NCBI GenBank assembly: GCA_002361235.1
Contig: DESI01000050.1
Coordinates: forward strand, 29,397 to 43,332
Length of the DNA stretch: 13,936 nucleotides
Source of the DNA: Porphyromonadaceae bacterium UBA3318
GTDB taxonomy: Bacteria > Bacteroidota > Bacteroidia > Bacteroidales > Muribaculaceae
Reading direction: 5' to 3'
The translations under genes and the position numbers were made by a program. Below the pieces are notes generated by a model. The model saw only the letters and a program-made list of their open reading frames with translations. It did no database searches and was not told the origin of the DNA. Numbering within the stretch: the first letter of the stretch is position 1; each line of letters starts with the position of its first letter. This document shows positions 1 to 6,429 of the stretch, one piece after another.

Positions 1-1395
1 TACGCCTCCGACTATTTCCCCCAGCTGTTCGAACTGGCAAAGCGCCTGATACGCGAAGGCAAGGCATACGTCGACGAGCAGACCAGCGAGCAGATAGCCG
101 CACAGAAAGGCACGCCCACCGAACCGGGCACACCCTCCCCCTTCCGCGACCGCCCCGTGGAGGAAAACCTCGACCTGTTCGAGCGCATGAACCGCGGAGA
201 GTTCGACGAAGGCTCCATGGTGCTCCGAGCCAAGATAGACATGGCCTCCGACAACATGCACTTCCGCGACCCCATCATGTACCGCATCATCAAGACCCCC
301 CACTGGCGCACCGGCGACACCTGGAAGGTATACCCCATGTACGACTTCGCACACGGCCAGAGCGACTACTTCGAAGGCGTCACACACTCCATCTGCACCC
401 TCGAGTTCGTGCCTCACCGCCCCCTGTACGAATACTTCGTCCGCGAGCTGGCCGACGACACATACTGCCCCCGCCAGATCGAATTCAACCGCCTCAACCT
501 CACCTACACCGTCATGAGCAAGCGCAAGCTGCTCCAGCTGGTCAAGGAAGGCCTCGTAGCCGGATGGGACGACCCCCGAATGCCCACCCTGCGCGGACTG
601 CGCCGCCGCGGTTACACCCCCTCCAGCATCAAGAACTTCATTAACCGCATCGGTTACACCAAATACGAAGCCCTGAACCACATCGAGCTCCTGGAGCACT
701 CCGTGCGCGAAGACCTCAACGCCACCGCCACACGCGTCAGCGTCGTTCAGAACCCCGTCAAACTCATCCTTGACAACTACCCCCAGAGTCAGACCGAGAT
801 GATGGAGATGGACAACAATCCCGAGAACCCCGCCGAAGGCACCCATCAGATGCCTTTCAGCCGCGAACTATGGATAGAGCGCGACGACTTCATGGAGAAT
901 CCCCCCAAGAAATTCTTCCGCCTCTCCCCCGGCAAAGAAGTGCGTCTCAAGGGAGCATATATAATAAGGTGTAAGGAAGACGGCGTAGTCAAGGACGCCG
1001 ACGGCAACATCATCGAACTGCACGCCGAATACGACCCCGACACACGCAGCGGCCTCCCCGGCGCCGACCGCAAGGTGAAAGGCACCCTCCACTGGGTGTC
1101 CGTCCCCACCGCCACACGCGCCGAGATACGCGACTACGACCGCCTGTTCTCCGTCGAGAACCCCTCGGCCGAAGAAGGCGACTTCCGCGACCTGCTCAAC
1201 CCCGACTCGCTCCGCGTGCGCGACAACGCCATGATCGAACCCTGGCTCGCCGAACGCATCCAGACCGGCGACCACTACCAGTTCCAGCGCCTCGGCTACT
1301 ACGTGGTCGACAAGGACTCTACCCCCGGCCATCCCGTCTTCAACAAGACCATCGGCCTCAAGGACACCTGGGCCAAAGAGATGAAGAAAGCCTGA
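1..1395 (+). CDS. glnS: Glutaminyl-tRNA synthetase, 3' part (5' end outside window)
   Basis: This enzyme charges tRNA-Gln with glutamine using ATP in the cytoplasm. The reading frame is open from the first base and ends at TGA 1393-1395, giving 464 visible residues. Full-length GlnRS is usually about 550-580 residues, so roughly the first 100, including the HIGH motif, lie upstream. The visible protein follows the bacterial GlnRS pattern: KAYVDEQTSEQI, TPTEPGTPSPFRDR, VEENLDLFERM and LRAKIDMAS, then the class I KMSKS-equivalent VMSKR encoded at 511-525, followed by GWDDPRMPTLRGLRRRGYTP. The C-terminal half is the two-part beta-barrel anticodon-binding domain and ends near GLKDTWAKEMKKA. Codon use is strongly GC-rich, in contrast to the DNA after 2882, so this gene marks the ancestral chromosome. 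Any ATG or GTG inside the window (for example the GTG at 157) is internal. Identification is very secure. Confidence 0.97.
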   Translation, partial: YASDYFPQLFELAKRLIREGKAYVDEQTSEQIAAQKGTPTEPGTPSPFRDRPVEENLDLFERMNRGEFDEGSMVLRAKIDMASDNMHFRDPIMYRIIKTPHWRTGDTWKVYPMYDFAHGQSDYFEGVTHSICTLEFVPHRPLYEYFVRELADDTYCPRQIEFNRLNLTYTVMSKRKLLQLVKEGLVAGWDDPRMPTLRGLRRRGYTPSSIKNFINRIGYTKYEALNHIELLEHSVREDLNATATRVSVVQNPVKLILDNYPQSQTEMMEMDNNPENPAEGTHQMPFSRELWIERDDFMENPPKKFFRLSPGKEVRLKGAYIIRCKEDGVVKDADGNIIELHAEYDPDTRSGLPGADRKVKGTLHWVSVPTATRAEIRDYDRLFSVENPSAEEGDFRDLLNPDSLRVRDNAMIEPWLAERIQTGDHYQFQRLGYYVVDKDSTPGHPVFNKTIGLKDTWAKEMKKA

Positions 1396-1416
1396 CTCAC
1401 GCTCATCAAGCCTTAC

Positions 1417-1443
1417 AAAGGCGGCACCACCGGTGTCGCCTTT
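1417..1443 (+). terminator. Stem-loop terminator after glnS
   Basis: The left arm AAAGGCGGCACC (1417-1428) pairs with the right arm GGTGTCGCCTTT (1432-1443) across a 3-nt loop. That makes a 12-bp stem with one G-U wobble. It starts 21 bases after the glnS stop codon. The tail (TTTGTTGTT) is T-rich rather than a pure U run, so termination strength is uncertain. It separates glnS from the polysaccharide operon. Confidence 0.75.
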
Positions 1444-1444
1444 G

Positions 1445-1501
1445 TTGTTGTGTCCTTGTGTCGTCTGCTTTTGTTGTGTCCTTGTGTCGTCTGCTTTTGT
1501 T
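1445..1501. repeat. 26-bp perfect tandem duplication (2.2 copies)
   Basis: The 26-base unit at 1445-1470 (core TGTGTCCTTGTGTCGTCTGC) is repeated without a mismatch at 1471-1496. The first five bases of a third copy follow at 1497-1501. The unit itself contains a shorter internal repeat, TGTGTC/TTGTGTC. It sits between the glnS terminator and the antiterminator promoter and has no coding capacity that I can recognise. A perfect duplication implies a recent slippage or recombination event, so copy number may vary between strains. Confidence 0.9.
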
Positions 1502-1588
1502 CCGGCGGTGAGCTTCAGCGAGCCTCACTGTCCTGCGCATTGCATAAATTTCTCCCCCGTTTTTAACCGATATGTCAAATAAAATTCG

Positions 1589-1596
1589 TAATTTTG
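1589..1596 (+). promoter_or_regulatory. Bacteroidetes-type -7 promoter element
   Basis: TAATTTTG at 1589-1596 is an exact match to the Bacteroidetes sigma-ABfr -7 consensus TAnnTTTG. The matching -33 TTTG is weak: the nearest T-rich candidate is the T run at 1560-1564, which gives a spacer a few bases longer than the usual 19-21. If used, transcription would begin near 1602-1605 and leave a leader of about 310 nt before the antiterminator. I see no flanking inverted repeats of the invertible-promoter kind known from Bacteroides capsule loci. Confidence 0.5.
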
Positions 1597-1758
1597 CTAA
1601 TGGTTCTCACTTAAGCAGAAGGAACCGAAGCAATATTTAAGTGGCATTGCATCGTCACTTTTCGGAAGTTTGGCAAATTGGATTATCTTATCACATTGTG
1701 TATCAACGATATATCCAACTGTCACGCCAAGTAAAGGAACACCCTGAACTGCAGGCCC

Positions 1759-1802
1759 GCACCCTCTCTCCCATATCGCAGCACCCTCTCTCCCATATCG
1801 CA
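1759..1802. repeat. 22-bp perfect tandem duplication in the leader
   Basis: The 22-base unit 1759-1780 (GCACCCTCTCTCCCATATCG plus CA) is repeated exactly at 1781-1802. It lies in the C-rich middle of the leader, about 110 bases before the antiterminator start. It is non-coding if translation begins at 1913. Duplications of this kind can change leader length and folding between strains. Confidence 0.9.
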
Positions 1803-1888
1803 GCCCCCCTTCCCCAGTCGCGGAGCCGTTCTGTTCAACGACGGAGTCGTTGTCCCTCAAGGGCTCGCGCCACCCGCCAAAACACACC

Positions 1889-1912
1889 GCATTCCGCATT
1901 CCGCATTGCCCC
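1889..1912. repeat. GCATTCC-type short repeat abutting the antiterminator start
   Basis: The octamer GCATTCCG occurs twice in a row, followed by GCATTGCCCC, ending immediately before the ATG at 1913. The 16-base string GCATTCCGCATTGCCC (1896-1911) recurs exactly at 2787-2802 near the end of the same gene. Repeats of this flavour (GCATTCCGCATTGCGC and variants) are scattered through many Bacteroidales genomes; that statement comes from general familiarity, not from a search. Confidence 0.8.
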
Positions 1913-2881
1913 ATGTCCTGGTACGTTCTTAACCACATCGCCACCACTCCGTGCCATCAGGCGCAAAAGACCGTGGACCGCTTCAACAGCGCCTCCGACG
2001 TCTCTCTTGAGCTATTTGCTCCCACATACGTGGTGCAGGAAACACACAACGGCCAGACGCACCTGCGCACCGCCAACCTCACCTTCCACTACGTCTTCGT
2101 CCGCGGCGACTTCGATGACATAAAACGGCTGTGCGGCCAGGACAACGGCTTCTCATTCCTGATTGACCGAGGCTCAGAGGAACGGTACGCCACCGTTTCC
2201 GAACAGGACATGGCCAACTTCCGCAACATAGCCCGCGCCTACCACAACAGCCTCCCGTATTACCCTCTCCAGGACATTGACCTTGACGACGGCGATCTTG
2301 TCGAAGTCGTCAACGGCGACTTCCCCGGCCTCGTCGGCCGCTTCATGCCCAAAGCCAAAAGCAAGTCAGGCGACATTGTACTCAGCATCTTCCAGGGTGT
2401 CGGCACCGTCGCCTTCAACATCCGCAACACCGACGTCCGCGTGCTTGAGTTTTCCCGCCACACCACCCGCGCCAACGACCAGATCGACGCCTTCATACCG
2501 CATCTGCTTCAGGCCATGCGCCTGTTCCATGCCGGCTCAGACATTCCGCAATCCCTCCTCGCCAAGCTCAATGTCTTCACCCGCCGCATGGCCGTGGCGA
2601 AGGTAGGCAACCGCAAGCTCAACGCCAAACTTCAGGCCCTGCTCTACGGCGCCAACCACATCCTCGGCGACATGACGGCCGCTCACGCCGCCCGCACCCG
2701 CTATCAAGAACTCTCCCCCGCCGTCACCAACCCCTGGACCATAGCCCTGACCCGCCTCATCTTCGCCGTCCTCGACGCCCACAATGGCATTCCGCATTGC
2801 CCATTGAGCATTGACCTCACTCCCTCTTCCAAGTCCCAGCGCCAGCTGGCTGCCGAGTATACCCACTACGCATTATATTGA
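1913..2881 (+). CDS. UpxY-like (NusG-family) transcription antiterminator
   Basis: This 322-residue protein probably binds RNA polymerase and lets it read through the downstream polysaccharide operon, as UpxY proteins do for Bacteroides capsule loci. I chose the ATG at 1913 because the protein then begins MSWYVLNHIA, the usual NusG N-domain opening; an upstream in-frame start at 1850 would only add repeat-derived residues. The NusG-like N-domain covers about residues 1-110, with an aromatic HYVFVRGDF strand at 59-67. A KOW-like domain covers about 126-180 (GDLVEVVNGDFPGLVGRFMP, then VAFNIRNTDVRVLEF). Classical UpxY is about 170-180 residues, so the roughly 140-residue alpha-helical C-terminal extension is extra. 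Residues 293-300 (IPHCPLSI) come from the short repeat at 2787-2802. Codon use matches glnS, not the AT-rich operon it precedes. No UpxZ partner follows. Confidence 0.85.
   Translation: MSWYVLNHIATTPCHQAQKTVDRFNSASDVSLELFAPTYVVQETHNGQTHLRTANLTFHYVFVRGDFDDIKRLCGQDNGFSFLIDRGSEERYATVSEQDMANFRNIARAYHNSLPYYPLQDIDLDDGDLVEVVNGDFPGLVGRFMPKAKSKSGDIVLSIFQGVGTVAFNIRNTDVRVLEFSRHTTRANDQIDAFIPHLLQAMRLFHAGSDIPQSLLAKLNVFTRRMAVAKVGNRKLNAKLQALLYGANHILGDMTAAHAARTRYQELSPAVTNPWTIALTRLIFAVLDAHNGIPHCPLSIDLTPSSKSQRQLAAEYTHYALY
2787..2802. repeat. Second copy of the GCATTCCGCATTGCCC repeat, inside the coding sequence
   Basis: This is an exact 16-base copy of 1896-1911, continued imperfectly by ATTGAGCATT to about 2812. 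It is read in the antiterminator frame as part of IPHCPLSI, close to the C-terminus. Both copies are in the same orientation and flank almost the whole gene. Confidence 0.85.
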
Positions 2882-2893
2882 TTAAAAAGCGTC

Positions 2894-4420
2894 TTGTTCA
2901 ATCATATTGAAAATACTAAGCGCATTGCAAAAAACACCATCTTCCTTTACTTTAGGATGTTGGTAATGATGGCTGTATCTTTATTTACTTTCAGAGAATT
3001 ATTGAAGCTCTTGGGAGTAGAAGATTACGGAACCTATAATGTCGTGGGAGGTGTCGTAATATTATTCTCTTTCCTAAGCAATGCAATGACTAATTCAAAT
3101 CAGCGCTTCTTGTCATTTCATATTGGTAAGGGAGATGTAGTTCTCTTAAAGAGAACATTTTCCATGATTATAAATGTGCAATTTATTATTGCATTGGGAA
3201 TCATTATTCTGGCTGAGACGTTAGGATTATGGTTTATTAATTACAGGATGAATTTTGCACACCAAAATATGGCGACAGTTAATTGGGTATATCAATTCAC
3301 AATTTTAACTTTTATAATACAAATTCTGCAAATTCCATATACATCTTCGATTATATCCCATGAAAGGATGGCATTTTTTTCCTATGCAAGTATTGGTGAA
3401 GCGTTTTTACGTCTTGGAATAGTTCTTAGCTTAGGATTATTTAGTTCCAATCGTTTGTTGATATATTCATTACTGCTTTCAATAAGTTCATTAACTATAT
3501 ATTTGATTTATAAGGGTTATTGTAATTATTCCTTTAGAGAATGTAAATATATTAGATTTTGGAATAAAAAAATGTTTGTGAAACTTACAAGTTTTTCAAC
3601 ATGGAATATGATTGGGGGTATAGGAAATGTATGTGCCGGGCAAGGCATAAATATACTTTTTAATATATTTGGAGGAGTGGTAGTCAATGCCGCCATGGGT
3701 GTATCGCATCAAGTCAGCGCTGCGGTAACGTCATTAGTATCAAATATACAGACGGCTTTCAATCCTCAAATTATAAAATCATACGCTACTGAAGACATTG
3801 AATATTTTCAATCATTAATATTCAGGGCAGCCCGTTTTTCTTTTATTCTAATATATATATTCGGTGCTCCTATTATAATATGTTGTGACAGCGTGTTACA
3901 TATATGGCTAACTGATGTGCCAGAATATGCAGTACCTTTTACTTGTATAACCATAGCAGTATGTATGGTTGATGCTTTATCGGGACCTCTATGGACCGGA
4001 GCACAGGCCATCGGAGATATCAAGAAATATACTCTTTGGCTAACAGCATTTACGGTTCTTTATCTTCCGATATCTTACATAATCCTCAAATTCGGATATT
4101 CTCCCGTAATAGTGCTGATTGCTCGAATAGGGCTCTCAATAGTTTTGCATATATATAGATTAATCTATTTAAGGAGAAAACAGAATTTTCCAAGCCTAAA
4201 CTTTTTCAAACAAGTTTCATCTCGGGCATTTGTCTTAATGATTATAATGGGCGCAGTTATAGTCATTGATATATCTTGTAATAGCTTTAAACTTGTATCC
4301 ATTTGGATGATTCCAATGTATTTAGTCCTATTTTTACTAATTGCATGGCCTCTTATGGTGACTAAATCAGAAAGCAGATTTGTCATTAGCCATTTATTAA
4401 GAAAAATAGAAGGCAATTGA
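2894..4420 (+). CDS. wzx: Wzx-type polysaccharide repeat-unit flippase
   Basis: This 508-residue, very hydrophobic integral membrane protein has about 12 predicted helices. It belongs to the oligosaccharide flippase family (MOP superfamily, COG2244), which moves undecaprenyl-linked repeat units across the inner membrane. The N-terminus NTKRIAKNTIFLYFRML, then LLKLLGVEDYGTYNVVGGVV and QRFLSFHIGKGD, is typical of Bacteroidales members. Family members usually begin a few residues before KRIAKNT. No ATG exists there, so the start is taken as TTG at 2894; the first ATG (2957) would cut off conserved residues. The frame is the same as the preceding antiterminator, whose TGA is followed by only four sense codons (2882-2893) before this TTG. 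The gene begins the AT-rich part of the window, consistent with horizontally acquired serotype-specific DNA. The gene name reflects role; the specificity is unknown. Confidence 0.88.
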   Translation: MFNHIENTKRIAKNTIFLYFRMLVMMAVSLFTFRELLKLLGVEDYGTYNVVGGVVILFSFLSNAMTNSNQRFLSFHIGKGDVVLLKRTFSMIINVQFIIALGIIILAETLGLWFINYRMNFAHQNMATVNWVYQFTILTFIIQILQIPYTSSIISHERMAFFSYASIGEAFLRLGIVLSLGLFSSNRLLIYSLLLSISSLTIYLIYKGYCNYSFRECKYIRFWNKKMFVKLTSFSTWNMIGGIGNVCAGQGINILFNIFGGVVVNAAMGVSHQVSAAVTSLVSNIQTAFNPQIIKSYATEDIEYFQSLIFRAARFSFILIYIFGAPIIICCDSVLHIWLTDVPEYAVPFTCITIAVCMVDALSGPLWTGAQAIGDIKKYTLWLTAFTVLYLPISYIILKFGYSPVIVLIARIGLSIVLHIYRLIYLRRKQNFPSLNFFKQVSSRAFVLMIIMGAVIVIDISCNSFKLVSIWMIPMYLVLFLLIAWPLMVTKSESRFVISHLLRKIEGN

Positions 4421-4467
4421 AATGAATAATTAATTTTTTATATTTATAAAGGATTCACAACAAATCT

Positions 4468-6258
4468 ATGAATAAATTCTATGCAAATGAAAGATCCGTT
4501 CTGATTCTCTTGGCGCTTCTTAAAGCGCACAACATAAAAAGAGTGATTGCAAGTCCAGGCACAACAAATCTATCATTAGTTGCAAGTCTGCAAAGCGATC
4601 CCTTCTTTGAAATGTACTCGTGCGTTGACGAACGTTCCGCAGCTTACATGGCCTGCGGTATAGCAGCAGAAACAGGAGAACCCGTCGTAATAACATGTAC
4701 AGGGGCGACTGCGTCCCGCAACTACCCCAGCGGACTAACAGAGGCATATTATAGGAAATTGCCGATTCTTGCTATTACCGGCACACAAGATGAAAATAAG
4801 ATAGGTCATCTTCATGCTCAGGTAATAGATAGGAGCGTAATACCTAATGATGTTGTTAGATATAGCACCCATATAAGGGCGACATATACTGACGAGGATG
4901 CATATTATACAGAGCTAAAAATCAATCAAGCCATAAACGAATTATTCCGCCATGGCGGTGGTCCGGTACATATCAATCTTCACACGCTGTATATTCGAGA
5001 TTTCCATGTCAACTCACTTCCAGCTGTACGCGCTATTCATTGTTTAGATTATACAAAGATTGATTCCTTCCCGAAATTACCAAAGGGAAGAATCGGTGTT
5101 TTCGTAGGATCCCATGCTACGTTCACGCCTGAACTAACCATGGCTGTAGACAATTTCTGCGCCGCTCACGATGCAGTTTGCTTCTGTGATAATACAAGTG
5201 GTTATTATGGGAAATATCGCATTAATTATGCGTTACTTGGATCTCAGGAAAAAGCAGAATATACAAATATCAATGTTTTAGATTTGTGTATTCATATCGG
5301 AGAAATATCTGCTGACTATGCTACCTTGGGAAATATGGTAAGAAAAAATGTATGGCGAGTATCTGAAGATGGCGAGATACGTGACCAATTCAAGAAACTG
5401 ACATACGTTTTTGAAATGTCCGAAATCGATTTCTTCAAGTATTATACACCAGATGAGTTTGACATAAAGAGAGACTATCTTATGGAGTGTCAAAAGCTTG
5501 ACGAGGCTATCAGAGCCAGACTCCCCGAAATTCCATTCTCTAATGTATGGATTGCATCGCAACTATATGACAAGCTGCCGTCCGGAAGCGAAATACATTT
5601 TGGAGTATTAAACAGCATTCGATCCTGGAACCTGTTCAATCTTCCACGAAATGTCCATTCATTTGCAAATGTAGGTGGGTTTGGAATTGATGGTGGTGTC
5701 TCATCTATGCTTGGCGCATCATTCATAAATCATAATCGTCTATATTTCGGAGTATTCGGAGACCTTGCATTCTTCTATGACATGAATAGCATAGGAAACC
5801 GTCATGTCGGCAGCAATGTAAGGATAATGGTAATAAACAATGGCCGTGGTCAAGAGTTCCGTAACCATTATCATACAGGATCTATCTTTGGCAAAGATGC
5901 AGACAAATATATTGCCGCAGGCGGACACTTTGGCAATATGTCAAAAACGTTACTTAAAGATTATGCCGAAAACCTCGGCTTCACTTATATCTCGGCATCA
6001 GACAAAGAGGAATTCAAGAACGTATATGAAACATTTGTAAATCCGAATTTAACGGACTCGCCTATCTTATTCGAATGCTTCACAGATACGGATGATGAGG
6101 CGAATGCATTGAAAGCTTATTGGAATGCCGACAAAGATATTAAAAACACAATTATTAACAAAGTAATAGAAGCATCCGGCGGCAAACAGGCACTACGAAA
6201 CGTCCTCGGACCCAGAGGAATAAAATTCTTCAGAACGATTTTAAACAAAAGAACATAG
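4468..6258 (+). CDS. MenD-like ThDP-dependent enzyme of a polysaccharide locus
   Basis: This 596-residue thiamine-diphosphate enzyme probably acts in the cytoplasm to decarboxylate a 2-oxoacid and add the resulting unit to a precursor. It resembles MenD (SEPHCHC synthase) along its length. CVDERSAAY at 52-60 carries the cofactor-activating Glu55, followed by CTGATASRNYPSGLTEAYY. NSIRSW lies at 382-387 and ANVGGFGIDGG at 400-410. The ThDP/Mg motif is GDLAFFYDMN at 431-440 with NNG at 457-459. By eye, positions that hold substrate-binding arginines in E. coli MenD (Arg33, Arg395, Arg413) are Thr33, Trp387 and Val402 here. The MenD SRS loop reads TTN. A tail after about 550 is extra. No menaquinone genes are nearby; the neighbours are a flippase and glycan-modifying enzymes. 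I infer a role in making an unusual sugar or sugar substituent, product unknown. The start ATG is preceded by an AT-rich 47-nt gap, as usual in Bacteroidetes. Confidence 0.8.
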   Translation: MNKFYANERSVLILLALLKAHNIKRVIASPGTTNLSLVASLQSDPFFEMYSCVDERSAAYMACGIAAETGEPVVITCTGATASRNYPSGLTEAYYRKLPILAITGTQDENKIGHLHAQVIDRSVIPNDVVRYSTHIRATYTDEDAYYTELKINQAINELFRHGGGPVHINLHTLYIRDFHVNSLPAVRAIHCLDYTKIDSFPKLPKGRIGVFVGSHATFTPELTMAVDNFCAAHDAVCFCDNTSGYYGKYRINYALLGSQEKAEYTNINVLDLCIHIGEISADYATLGNMVRKNVWRVSEDGEIRDQFKKLTYVFEMSEIDFFKYYTPDEFDIKRDYLMECQKLDEAIRARLPEIPFSNVWIASQLYDKLPSGSEIHFGVLNSIRSWNLFNLPRNVHSFANVGGFGIDGGVSSMLGASFINHNRLYFGVFGDLAFFYDMNSIGNRHVGSNVRIMVINNGRGQEFRNHYHTGSIFGKDADKYIAAGGHFGNMSKTLLKDYAENLGFTYISASDKEEFKNVYETFVNPNLTDSPILFECFTDTDDEANALKAYWNADKDIKNTIINKVIEASGGKQALRNVLGPRGIKFFRTILNKRT

Positions 6259-6352
6259 AGTGATGTCTGATCGGTTGTTTTTTAATTCCCGGTTATGAGA
6301 AACTGATTACATGCACCGGCCACAACATCAAAGCGACTATTAAATAAAAGCA

Positions 6353-6418
6353 ATGGCCAGATTGGGGGGGGACTCTCTTTTCCAAAACAAATATTCAACT
6401 TCTGAAAGAACACACTAA
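6353..6418 (+). other. Short leader ORF containing a G8 tract (function uncertain)
   Basis: The 171-base gap 6259-6429 is the longest inside the operon. It holds no clear terminator, no TAnnTTTG promoter and no recognisable gene. It does contain a 21-codon ORF from ATG 6353 to TAA 6416-6418, which begins MARLGGDSLF and stops 11 bases before the pyruvyl transferase ATG. Its codons 4-7 are made by the run of eight Gs. A change of one G would make it stop early, near 6406. It may be chance; the only reason to list it is its position and the G tract. Confidence 0.25.
6364..6371 (+). repeat. G8 homopolymer upstream of the pyruvyl transferase
   Basis: Eight consecutive Gs lie in otherwise AT-rich intergenic DNA, 58 bases before the ATG at 6430. 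It is one of only two G8 runs I find in the window; the other is at 12335-12342 in the acetyltransferase gene. Such tracts are prone to slipped-strand mispairing. Confidence 0.95.
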
Positions 6419-6429
6419 AGAGACCTGAT

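Larger units (their letters stand above)
1602..1912 (+). promoter_or_regulatory. Long 5' leader of the polysaccharide operon
   Basis: This is non-coding sequence between the inferred transcription start and the antiterminator ATG. It is AT-rich at first and then C-rich. Near the 5' end CACTTAA (1608-1614) can pair with TTAAGTG (1637-1643) across 22 nt, and GGTTC (1602-1606) can pair alternatively with GAACC (1622-1626). In Bacteroides, UpxY proteins need sequences in the 5' leader of their own locus to prevent premature termination, so a long structured leader is expected here. Its function in this sequence is inferred only. An overlapping frame open from the GTG at 1641 looks like a shadow. 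Confidence 0.4.

Noticed and set aside
846..1332. Two long - strand frames opposite glnS
   Set aside because: They are antisense shadows of a well-identified GC-rich gene with no recognisable protein features.
1500..1650. Invertible promoter as in Bacteroides fragilis capsule loci
   Set aside because: I found a -7 element but no long inverted repeats flanking it and no recombinase gene in the window.
1850..1912. Upstream ATG extending the antiterminator by 21 residues
   Set aside because: The added residues are encoded by the short-repeat region, and the NusG-type N-terminus (SWYVL) begins right after the ATG at 1913.
1641..2123. 160-codon + strand frame starting with GTG across the leader and the antiterminator 5' end
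   Set aside because: It overlaps the antiterminator in another frame, and its second half has the Ser/Thr/Pro/Arg-rich composition of a GC-rich shadow frame. No recognisable domain.
4421..4467. Promoter in the gap before the ThDP enzyme (TATATTTA)
   Set aside because: It misses the final G of TAnnTTTG, lacks a -33 element and is in a very AT-rich gap where such strings are expected by chance.
4468..6258. Phosphonopyruvate decarboxylase or acetolactate synthase
   Set aside because: Phosphonopyruvate decarboxylase is much shorter and usually sits next to PEP mutase, which is absent. The DERSAA, NS and GIDG motifs fit MenD better than acetolactate synthase.
6259..6429. Decayed gene in the gap before the pyruvyl transferase
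   Set aside because: No conserved residues can be seen in any frame; only the 21-codon ORF with the G tract is notable.
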